A stretch of 33,442 nucleotides of DNA, taken from the IMG/VR virus record IMGVR_UViG_3300036399_000593, positions 1-33,442 of that record, one strand, 5' to 3'. Under the pieces are notes generated by a model, which worked only from the letters and a program-made list of their open reading frames with translations, had not been told where the DNA came from and did no database searches. The stretch comes from a virus. This document shows, in pieces, positions 16,459 to 23,765 of the stretch (the first letter of the stretch is position 1; each line of letters starts with the position of its first letter). A program made the translations under genes and the position numbers.

Positions 16459-18408
16459 ATGTGGCCATATTTACCTCAAAACCCATGTGGGTGTGACTCT
16501 TGTGAGAGTTCTAATGAATCAACAACAAACGTTGGATCAGATAACGTAAGATATATTGGAGAACCTTTAGCTTGTACAGGGATTGAACCTTGTGACACGC
16601 TCACTGTTGCTCTCCAGAAAATTGATAATGCAGTTTGTAATATATTTGATATACTAGATGTATGTTGTACAAATATTACAACTACCACTACTACAAGTTC
16701 TACAACAATTTGTCCTTGTACTACATATGGATATGTTGGACCAAGATTCGATCCTGGTACAATTACATATGTAGAATGTAATACATTAGAGCCAATTACA
16801 GACACTGCATCTAGCACTGTACAATTTGCTTGTATTGATAATAACTATCCAATCATAGAAATTGGTTCAATTAATGTTATAGATACACAAGATTGTTGTT
16901 CAAACATTACAACTACCACTACAACTGCTGTTCCAGTAAATCCATTTTGTTATGAAGTTACAGCTGTAAATAGATGTACTGTTTATTGGACTGATGCAAA
17001 TGGTGATCCTCAATCACAAAACCTTACAAATGCTACAATAAACATTTGTGCTGACGAAGATTCTATTGCAAGTTCTTGTGGTGGAGGTGGAGGTATTTCT
17101 ATAACTGGAGGAACTGTTGCTTGTACAAATGATGCAATGTGTCAACCTACAACTACAACCACTACAACAATAGCTTGTAATTGTATTACATTTAATAATA
17201 CAAGCAGTAGTGCAATAGATATTCTTATTGGATATAATGATTGTATTGGAGAGTTTGTTGAAGATTTTATTTCTGCAAATGATGTATTACAATTTTGTGG
17301 AAGTGGTGGTATAGCAGCTAGTGAATTAGTAATAGTAACAACTGGAGGAGCTTGTATTGCTGAAGTGTGTCCTACAACCACTACCACTACAACAGCTACT
17401 CCATTAGCATGTGTATCTTATTTATTACAAAGTACAGGTGCTGGTGGAGCAAGTAATGAATGGGAAGCATTTGCTTGTAATTCAAACATTGCAGTGAGTG
17501 GAACAATTCCTTTCCCTGGAACAATGGAAACTGGATGTATTACAGAAGGTTCATTATTACTTGGTGCTAATTTAGAAGTTGTTTCTGATGCACCTTGTGA
17601 AGAAGTTAGTTGTGAAGCATTTGAAATACAAGGACTTTCTCCTGTAGGATCTTGGGATGCAATTGATTGTTCTGGAAATAGAGTTGGTGAAGTTGCTCCT
17701 AGTGGTGTCACTGTTCCTACAGGATGTATTATTCCTAATACATTAGTTTTAGATAATGCATATATAAAAAATTATCTTGGACCATGTGGTTCAACTACTA
17801 CCACCACTACATTAGTTCCACCTACCACTACGACAACGACAACTCCTGTTCCTACAAGTTTTAGATATTTTTTCTCTAACGCTGCAATCTCAGGAACATT
17901 AGCATGTGCTCAAATAACGTTCCCAATAGTTTTATATTCAGACGATGCAACTCTTAATTTAGGATCTTTCTTGTACACAGACATGGCATTGACCACTCCT
18001 TTCATAGGAGCTGCAAGATGGTATCAAGAATCTACAAGTGGTATATCTTTTGCTATTCTTAATAGTGGTGAAATTGCTGGTGAATTTAATTGTGCGCCTA
18101 CAACCACAACTACAAGTACAACATTGTTTCCACCAACTACAACAACCACTACAACTGTTGTAAATTTTAGTCATGGACTTTCTGCAGGAGAAACAAACAA
18201 TATATTAGCTTGTCTTGAAACAGTTGCAGCAATAACAGTGTATACAAGTGTTCCTACAATAGTTTTTGGGACTGTTGTATACACTGATCCAACACTAACT
18301 ACTACATTTAATGGAGGAGGAGTATCAGTGTATTATAAAAATTTCTCAGTAGGCAATTGTATTAGAATTAATGGTTCTGGACAAGTTTTCACTACTTTCT
18401 CTTGTTAA
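16459..18408 (+). CDS. Multi-module adhesin with poly-Thr linkers
   Basis: 649 residues from the ATG two bases after the previous stop; a TTG further upstream would overlap that gene. Cys-rich start (NPCGCDSC), type A adaptor at 27-70 (SDNVRYIG...CTGI...ICC-like end), then a string of ~60-100-residue beta modules separated by seven-Thr linkers, usually flanked by Cys. The modules include an NPFCYEV module also found in the gene at 28391, two tandem W[ED]A...C...TGCI repeats, and two tandem YTD..LTT.F.G repeats at the C-terminus. The architecture resembles a mucin-like surface adhesin; likely a virion fibre binding host or environmental glycans. No enzymatic motif. Confidence 0.75.
   Translation: MWPYLPQNPCGCDSCESSNESTTNVGSDNVRYIGEPLACTGIEPCDTLTVALQKIDNAVCNIFDILDVCCTNITTTTTTSSTTICPCTTYGYVGPRFDPGTITYVECNTLEPITDTASSTVQFACIDNNYPIIEIGSINVIDTQDCCSNITTTTTTAVPVNPFCYEVTAVNRCTVYWTDANGDPQSQNLTNATINICADEDSIASSCGGGGGISITGGTVACTNDAMCQPTTTTTTTIACNCITFNNTSSSAIDILIGYNDCIGEFVEDFISANDVLQFCGSGGIAASELVIVTTGGACIAEVCPTTTTTTTATPLACVSYLLQSTGAGGASNEWEAFACNSNIAVSGTIPFPGTMETGCITEGSLLLGANLEVVSDAPCEEVSCEAFEIQGLSPVGSWDAIDCSGNRVGEVAPSGVTVPTGCIIPNTLVLDNAYIKNYLGPCGSTTTTTTLVPPTTTTTTTPVPTSFRYFFSNAAISGTLACAQITFPIVLYSDDATLNLGSFLYTDMALTTPFIGAARWYQESTSGISFAILNSGEIAGEFNCAPTTTTTSTTLFPPTTTTTTTVVNFSHGLSAGETNNILACLETVAAITVYTSVPTIVFGTVVYTDPTLTTTFNGGGVSVYYKNFSVGNCIRINGSGQVFTTFSC
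16927..17148 (+). repeat. NPFCY module, copy 1
   Basis: About 74 codons between two Thr tracts: NPFCYEVTA, a Trp-Asp turn, Gln-rich strand, TINICA, then ITGG and a CT.D..C end. Matches in order and spacing the module at 29891-30118. The similarity is clear in protein but diverged in DNA, so the duplication or transfer is old. Confidence 0.7.
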
Positions 18409-18426
18409 TATTTTAAAGCTAAACTT

Positions 18427-19386
18427 ATGAGTATTCTTAATTGTATAGACACTGGTTCTTGTTCAACACAAATTACTAAATCTGATTTAGTAACATATAT
18501 TGGACTAGATCTATTGTGTACAAATATCCAAACATCAGAAGATCTCACTGAAGCTCTTGTAAAAATAGAAGAACGTATTTGTAGTATAACAGACAGTTTA
18601 AATGTCTGTTGTCCTACAACTACTACAACTAGTAGTTCTACTACAACTACTACAACTACTGAATGTCCTTGTCCAACAACAACGACTACTACTACAGCAA
18701 CACCAACAACAACTACTACTACTAGTTCTACTTCAACTAGCACAACTAGTACAACTAGCACAACTAGTACATCAACTACTACAAGTACAAGTACAAGTAC
18801 CACTACAACAACTACTACTACAGAATTACCAACAGTATTGATTTGTGAACAACGTTGGACAACTAGAAATTTGGATGTAACTACATATAGAAATGGTGAT
18901 CCTATTCCAGAAGTAAGTGATCCTGTTGCATGGGCTGCACTTACTACAGGTGCTTGGTGCTATTACAACAATGACCCTGCTAATGAAGCTATTTATGGAA
19001 AATTATATAACTGGTATGCTGTAACAGATCCAAGAGGATTACCTCCTATAGGATATCATATACCAACTGAAGCTGAATTTGATCAATTAGAAACTTGTTT
19101 AGGTGCTACTGCTGGAGGAAAATTGAAAGAAATTGGAATATCTCATTGGGCTAGTCCTAATGTAGGAGCAATTAATAGTACTGGTTTTACTGGTCTCCCA
19201 GGTGGGGAACGTTTTCCAGATGGAACATTTCTTGGACTTACACTTCGTGCATTCTTTTGGACAAGTACAGTGTTCTTTCCACCATATATTTATTATCATT
19301 CATTAAACTATAATAGTAGTGCTCTTGCATATGGAAGTGATGGAACTGTAAAATATGGAATGTCTGTTCGATTAGTAAAAGATTAA
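18427..19386 (+). CDS. FISUMP-domain adhesin on a Thr/Ser stalk
   Basis: 319 residues in three parts. Residues 19-60 are a type A adaptor (SDLVTYIG...CTNI). Residues 64-132 are an almost pure Thr/Ser stalk with one ECPCP break. Residues 139-319 match the FISUMP domain (Fibrobacter succinogenes major paralogous domain): ICEQRWTTRNLDVTTYRNGD, YGKLYNWYAV (190-199), GYHIPTEAEFDQL, GGKLKEIG, GFTGLPGGER, FFWTST and the end GMSVRLVKD. FISUMP domains are typical of Bacteroidota surface lipoproteins and are probably binding modules, so this is most likely a receptor-binding tip acquired from a host genome. Confidence 0.85.
   Translation: MSILNCIDTGSCSTQITKSDLVTYIGLDLLCTNIQTSEDLTEALVKIEERICSITDSLNVCCPTTTTTSSSTTTTTTTECPCPTTTTTTTATPTTTTTTSSTSTSTTSTTSTTSTSTTTSTSTSTTTTTTTTELPTVLICEQRWTTRNLDVTTYRNGDPIPEVSDPVAWAALTTGAWCYYNNDPANEAIYGKLYNWYAVTDPRGLPPIGYHIPTEAEFDQLETCLGATAGGKLKEIGISHWASPNVGAINSTGFTGLPGGERFPDGTFLGLTLRAFFWTSTVFFPPYIYYHSLNYNSSALAYGSDGTVKYGMSVRLVKD
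18616..18822 (+). repeat. Long Thr/Ser stalk tract with minisatellites
   Basis: About 69 codons encoding nearly only Thr and Ser. Within it, four tandem 9-base units ACTAG[CT]ACA at 18736-18771 (encoding Thr-Ser-Thr) and three ACAAGT units at 18781-18798 are near-perfect at DNA level, suggesting recent expansion by slippage or unequal recombination, so stalk length may vary between relatives. Confidence 0.8.
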
Positions 19387-19403
19387 TTTAAACCAATAAT
19401 AAA

Positions 19404-20234
19404 ATGACAGTATTAATAACATTAACAACAGCAGGATCTGACTCAGGTCCATTTAACCTATACTCAGATGTAGATGGATTTTTATCAGCATTTGAAGTGG
19501 GAGTTGCTAAAATAGATTTATTAGCAGGATATTCTTCATCATTGGTTCCTGACCCAACAACAATTATTAGAGTTATGTCTAGTAATTTTTTGTGTACTAA
19601 TTATATTGATTTAGAATTATATCCTGTAACTACAACAACCACTACAACATTACCATTAGAGTTTTTATTAAGTTACGAATGTGATGGTGAAACAGTAATT
19701 CAAATTACAGCAGACACAATCACTGGAGGTGCGCCAGGTTATTACCCAGCAACTACATTCTTCTATGATGAAGCTTCTGCTCTTGCAAATACAAGTTGGT
19801 CAGCATTTTCAATTGAGTCTATTAGTTATGGTACTAGTGAACCTAATAATACATTCTGGGTAGCAATCATAGATTCAGCAGGAAACGTTGCTGTTAATAG
19901 TATAACTACTAATTGTACAACTACAACAACTACTACAGCACCACTTGATTTTGTATTAACATCTAGTTGTGCTGGAATAAATGCAACACTTAGCATGAGT
20001 GCTTACACTGGAGGATCAGCACCTTATGAATCAGGAAATAATTATTTTACAAGTGAGGCAGCTGCATTAGCTAATACATCTTGGGTTGGACCACCATCAG
20101 GAGCATTTGCAATAGGAATAGGATCTACACCAGGAACTTATTGGATGGTTATTAGAGATTCATTAGGAAATTTAAAAGCTAAAGACATAACTGTAGATTG
20201 TTCAACAACTACAACTACAACTACAATACCTTAA
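19404..20234 (+). CDS. Two-repeat adhesin with type B adaptor and Thr tail
   Basis: 276 residues. The N-terminal ~70 are the type B adaptor (VLITLTTAG..SGPF...LLAG...), shared with the gene at 30153. A Thr linker follows (about 77-83), then two tandem ~95-residue beta repeats, each with L[ED]F, TGGxAPY or similar, EA.ALANTSW and IxDSxGN. They are separated by a Thr linker, and the chain ends STTTTTTTIP-stop. The fold is probably Ig-like; likely a virion surface or fibre component. It is the last gene before a strong tandem terminator. The ATG is preceded by TAAACCAATAATAAA and no Shine-Dalgarno. Confidence 0.75.
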   Translation: MTVLITLTTAGSDSGPFNLYSDVDGFLSAFEVGVAKIDLLAGYSSSLVPDPTTIIRVMSSNFLCTNYIDLELYPVTTTTTTTLPLEFLLSYECDGETVIQITADTITGGAPGYYPATTFFYDEASALANTSWSAFSIESISYGTSEPNNTFWVAIIDSAGNVAVNSITTNCTTTTTTTAPLDFVLTSSCAGINATLSMSAYTGGSAPYESGNNYFTSEAAALANTSWVGPPSGAFAIGIGSTPGTYWMVIRDSLGNLKAKDITVDCSTTTTTTTIP

Positions 20235-20242
20235 TATACAAA

Positions 20243-20301
20243 AAGTCTTGTTTTGTTGGTTTTACAAGACTTCTCCTCAAGATTTTTCTTGGGGAGTTTT
20301 T
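20243..20301 (+). terminator. Tandem intrinsic terminators ending late unit 1
   Basis: Hairpin 1: AAGTCTTG (20243-20250) pairs perfectly with CAAGACTT (20265-20272). Hairpin 2, immediately adjacent: CTCCTCAAGA (20273-20282) pairs with TCTTGGGGAG (20287-20296, one T-G) over TTTT and is followed by five T residues. This is the strongest terminator in the window and divides the rightward genes into two transcription units. Confidence 0.85.
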
Positions 20302-20350
20302 GTTTAATAACTTTTTTAATTATAAAGAATTTCTTGCGTAATTAAAAATA

Positions 20351-20383
20351 TTTGCATATTGTAAAAACTATTATTTATCTTTA
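20351..20383 (+). promoter_or_regulatory. Late promoter P2, Bacteroidota type
   Basis: TTTG (20351-20354), 21 bases, TATCTTTA (20376-20383). Same first seven -7 bases and same spacer length as promoter P1 at 584-616, differing from consensus only in the last base. It lies between the tandem terminator and the ATG at 20412, giving a leader of about 20 bases. Confidence 0.6.
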
Positions 20384-20411
20384 CCATATTTTTAATTAAA
20401 TTAGAACGTAT

Positions 20412-21620
20412 ATGCTTGACAATCAACAATTACTGAATCAGTTGAAGGATATGCTTCGCTGGAAAAAAAGCAAGAGTTACTATGCAAAGTCTTTAGGAAT
20501 TTCTGTATATGAAGTAGATCAACTTCTTTTACAGTTAAGTCATGACAAAAGACCTAAACTACTATCAGATAAAACAATCAAGGTTGATGTTGAAAGAGGA
20601 ACATTAGAAAGCGTAGTAATATGCGATCATGAACCCAAAGACGATCTTGAACTTGCAGCATTACATAAGATAGATCTTGATAAATATATAATTACCAACT
20701 ACTGGTCTAAGCTTTTACCAAATGGTAAGTTTACATCTTCAGTTTTTTCTAAACGAAAAGGACCAAAAGATTACAACCCTGAAGACTTTGCCAAGTTTTT
20801 AGAAAACTACAAACCAAACAACATTACAATTACTCCTGTTGATCATAGCAAAGAGAAAGATTATGTTGACATTGAGGTGTCAATCTCTGATTATCACTTA
20901 GCTAAACGACATGTAGACGAGGATAACAATCCTGTTGAAAGAGCTTACAGATATTTTAATGTGGCTCAATCTTTGATTAAAAAAGTTGCATCTGTATATA
21001 ACATAAACACTATAGTGTTTCCTATTTCGAATGACTTTTTCCATACAGACAATTACCAAAACCAAACTACACAAGGAACTCCACAAGACACTATATTAGA
21101 TTATAGTTCTGAATATGAGTTAGGATTCTCAATACTTGTAGACACAATAAACATGTTGAGATTTTATTCAAGTAATGTTGATGTAATACTTGTTCAAGGA
21201 AATCACGACAGGACTAAATCCTTCTATTTAGCACATGCATTAGAAGTGTATTTCAAACGTGAACTTGATGTTAAGTTTGATAGAGAACATAGTGTTGTAA
21301 AAGGTAAGACGTTAGGAGATACATTTATTGGATGGCATCATGGTAATTGTAAGTTAGAAGACCTTCCACTATTATTTGCCACACATCCTAAATATAGTCA
21401 AGCATTTGGTAATGCTAAATATAGAGAAGTGCACACAGGAGATAAGCATCACTATATGGCTAAAGAAGTCAAAGGTGTAAGAATACAACAAATGCCTAGC
21501 TTGTCTGGAACAGACAGATGGCACTTAGATAATAACTACGTACATTCAGTACGTGCAGCTCTTGCTTTAGTTTATGATAATAAACTAGGAAAAATAGCAG
21601 AGTTTGAAACTCGAATATAA
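20412..21620 (+). CDS. Calcineurin-like metallophosphoesterase
   Basis: 402 residues. Residues 10-45 resemble a helix-turn-helix (SYYAKSLGISVYEVDQLLLQL). The C-terminal ~250 residues carry the ordered metal motifs of the Mre11/SbcD-type superfamily: D160-Y-H162, N207-D208 in place of the usual GD, GNHD (263-266), WHHG (H309, H310) and HTGDKHH (H341, H346). The family hydrolyses phosphodiesters with two metal ions; this one may process DNA. A metallophosphoesterase placed among structural genes recurs in phages of Bacteroidota, so it could be a virion-associated or assembly-linked nuclease. First gene of the second late unit. Confidence 0.82.
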   Translation: MLDNQQLLNQLKDMLRWKKSKSYYAKSLGISVYEVDQLLLQLSHDKRPKLLSDKTIKVDVERGTLESVVICDHEPKDDLELAALHKIDLDKYIITNYWSKLLPNGKFTSSVFSKRKGPKDYNPEDFAKFLENYKPNNITITPVDHSKEKDYVDIEVSISDYHLAKRHVDEDNNPVERAYRYFNVAQSLIKKVASVYNINTIVFPISNDFFHTDNYQNQTTQGTPQDTILDYSSEYELGFSILVDTINMLRFYSSNVDVILVQGNHDRTKSFYLAHALEVYFKRELDVKFDREHSVVKGKTLGDTFIGWHHGNCKLEDLPLLFATHPKYSQAFGNAKYREVHTGDKHHYMAKEVKGVRIQQMPSLSGTDRWHLDNNYVHSVRAALALVYDNKLGKIAEFETRI

Positions 21621-21622
21621 AT

Positions 21623-22348
21623 ATGTCAACATTAAGAAAATTAGTTTCAGACGTAAGATCAACACATAAGCTGCTTTCTACAGACAGCTTAATCACTGAT
21701 AGAGCTATTGCTTCTGAGATCAGAAACAATTCTTTATTGCTCATCAAGAGAGAAACAAATCTCAGAAAGCTTTGGGCTACAGATACTTTATTTACAACCA
21801 TTCCTTGTTTAGAGATGTGCCAAGTGCCAATCTCTGAATGTTGTGACTTTGTAGATGAATGTACAATTGCAAGAAGTAAACATAAGATTCCACGTATATC
21901 AGAAGGTAATTACCAATATGTAATACAAGGAGTTTATTCTATTAATGCATTGAGTGGTCAAGGAAAGAAGTTAAAAGAAATTTCTGTTAATAGATATATA
22001 AATCTATTGAAACTTCCTGTTATAAAGAATCAAGAATACTTCTGGATATCTAATGGATATTTGTATGTAAACAATCCAAACTTACAAGCCATTCGATTTG
22101 TAGCATTATTTGAAGAAGATGTAGACAATGAGATATTATATCCAGAATGTGGATGTGGAAAAGAATATTCTGAAGAAGAGTATTGTATTAATCCATTAGA
22201 TAAAAAGTTTGCTTGTCCAGGATATTTAGAACAACAAGTGTTACAATTAACTTCGCAGAAGTTATTATCTACATACTTTAGTATCAAAACAGATATAAGT
22301 CAAGATGGTGTAGATGGACAAGCCCCAAATTCAAAGCCAACTAGTTAA
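21623..22348 (+). CDS. Conserved crAss-like tail/neck-region protein
   Basis: 241 residues. Starts STLRKLVSDVRSTHKLLS and continues with RETNLRKLWATD, a stretch I associate with a well-conserved protein of crAss-like and related phages. Two cysteine clusters, CLEMC...ECCDFVDEC (about 63-80) and PECGCGKEY...CINP...CPG (about 173-200), could bind metal. The remainder is beta-rich. Its role is probably structural (neck, ring or tail), based on context with the genes that follow. It overlaps the next start as TAATG. Confidence 0.7.
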   Translation: MSTLRKLVSDVRSTHKLLSTDSLITDRAIASEIRNNSLLLIKRETNLRKLWATDTLFTTIPCLEMCQVPISECCDFVDECTIARSKHKIPRISEGNYQYVIQGVYSINALSGQGKKLKEISVNRYINLLKLPVIKNQEYFWISNGYLYVNNPNLQAIRFVALFEEDVDNEILYPECGCGKEYSEEEYCINPLDKKFACPGYLEQQVLQLTSQKLLSTYFSIKTDISQDGVDGQAPNSKPTS

Positions 22349-22824
22349 TGAGAACAAAGGTTGATTGGAGAAGTTCGAGTAAAGATAACTATAGGGAGTT
22401 TTGTGAAAAGTATCCCAACATATTGTTATCTTTTGATGAATGGAGAAGTGTCATTTATACATTCAACGAAGCATTCAAACAATACATATTAGAAACTGGA
22501 GAGAAGATTAAACTTCCTTTTGGTTTTGGAGAGTTCTCAATAAAGAAAAAGAAGAGAAGAAAAATGAAAGGTGTTGATGGAAAGGAATATATTAATCTTC
22601 CCATTGACTGGCAGAAAACTAGAGAGAAAGGAAAAGTTATTTATAACTTCAACTATCACACAGAAGGATTCTTTTTTGGTTGGCACTGGTTCAAACAAAA
22701 TGCTAGATTCAAACATTCTGATCTTTGGTACTTTAAACCTTCTAGAACAACATCAAGATTACTATCTCACTACATAAAGGCTGATGATAAATATCAGCAC
22801 ATATATAGAGAGTGGATAACATAA
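22348..22824 (+). CDS. GFG-motif (IHF-like) conserved phage protein
   Basis: 158 residues. An N-terminal helical part (SFDEWRSVIYTFNEAFKQYILETGEKI) leads into LPFGFGEFSIKKKKRR, a GFG turn with basic arm resembling the HU/IHF core, then a Trp-rich basic C-terminal half (INLPIDWQKTRE; GWHWFKQNARF; WYFKPSRTTSRLL). It probably binds DNA. It is distinct from the smaller HU-like protein at 995. Conserved proteins of this shape are common in Bacteroidota phages. Coupled to the previous gene by a TAATG junction. Confidence 0.65.
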   Translation: MRTKVDWRSSSKDNYREFCEKYPNILLSFDEWRSVIYTFNEAFKQYILETGEKIKLPFGFGEFSIKKKKRRKMKGVDGKEYINLPIDWQKTREKGKVIYNFNYHTEGFFFGWHWFKQNARFKHSDLWYFKPSRTTSRLLSHYIKADDKYQHIYREWIT

Positions 22825-22836
22825 ACACTTACAAAA

Positions 22837-23760
22837 ATGAGTTACTATTACAAATATAATTTTGTTAGCCCAGAGCCAGTCTACGCACTTGTGAAAGAAG
22901 AATTAAAATCTTACTTTGATACAGGAGCTGTAGACGATTTGTTATTTCCAACCTACTTAGATAAATGTCTAAAGAAACTTGGACAATCTAGTTATGTAAT
23001 AGCTCAACAACTTCTACATATAGAAGACTTTGAAGCTAGACTTCCTGATAACTTTCATGCTGTTAGAGAAGCTTGGTTGTGTACATCTATTCCTGGATAT
23101 CCATATCAGACAGCTAACTCATTTTACTCACAAGCTGCTTCAGAGACAACAATACAAATAAGTCCTGTTACATCTAATGGACAACCTTGCACTAACTTAG
23201 AATGCACCACAGGATGTCCTACGTGCATGCCAACATTAGTTCAAGCTGTATATAAAACAAATCAACAAGTTGCTGTAGAATATCATAGACAATACTTATT
23301 GAAACCAGGAAACATTTCTGTTAGAGCAAACTGTTCTTTAGATTGTGCAAACTTTGGTTCATCAGCTGCTGACTCATTTGACATCAGAGATAATAAGTTT
23401 GTCACTAACTTTAGAAATGGAGTGGTACACTTAGTATTCTACTCTACAGAATATGATAATGCAGGAAATCAAATGATGCCTGACAACTATCGTATTAGAG
23501 AGTTCATAGAAGCATTCATTAAATATAAAGTGTTCGAAACACTTGCAAACCAAACTAACGACGAAACTTTTAACCAACTTCAACAAAAACTTGTTTATTA
23601 CAAACAACTTCATGACGAGGCTTTCATTATGGCAAACATCGAAATCAAAAAACAAGATGCTTACACTAAACAAAGACGAATCATAAAAGATTTAAACAGG
23701 TTTAATATGTACGAGTTACCAAATCGTACTAATAGATATGGTAGAAGACGTAATAATTAA
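22837..23760 (+). CDS. Conserved tail-region structural protein
   Basis: 307 residues. The N-terminal region is helical with YALVKEELKSYFDTGAVDD and a pattern of short helices to about residue 75, then a beta-rich middle. A cysteine cluster lies at about 125-140 (CTNLECTTGCPTC). The C-terminal 100 are long charged helices (FIEAFIKYKVFETLANQTND; IEIKKQDAYTKQRRIIKDL). A beta domain with helical end upstream of the giant tail protein fits a tail tube/ring or adaptor component. I do not have a confident family name. Confidence 0.65.
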   Translation: MSYYYKYNFVSPEPVYALVKEELKSYFDTGAVDDLLFPTYLDKCLKKLGQSSYVIAQQLLHIEDFEARLPDNFHAVREAWLCTSIPGYPYQTANSFYSQAASETTIQISPVTSNGQPCTNLECTTGCPTCMPTLVQAVYKTNQQVAVEYHRQYLLKPGNISVRANCSLDCANFGSSAADSFDIRDNKFVTNFRNGVVHLVFYSTEYDNAGNQMMPDNYRIREFIEAFIKYKVFETLANQTNDETFNQLQQKLVYYKQLHDEAFIMANIEIKKQDAYTKQRRIIKDLNRFNMYELPNRTNRYGRRRNN

Positions 23761-23765
23761 TACTC

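Noticed and set aside
18405-18803. Leftward Val-rich open frame
   Set aside because: Reverse complement of ACT/ACA Thr codons gives Val/Val-like repeats; a shadow of the stalk tract. The same holds for other leftward frames at 16476-17711.
18841-19386. Diversity-generating retroelement
   Set aside because: A suitable variable-type tip is present, but no reverse transcriptase or template repeat is visible in this window; kept only as a check on the FISUMP tip.
12001-20234. Thr-codon repeats considered as a CRISPR or DNA repeat array
   Set aside because: Repeats are in frame, synonymous codons vary, spacing follows protein modules, and there are no constant-length spacers.
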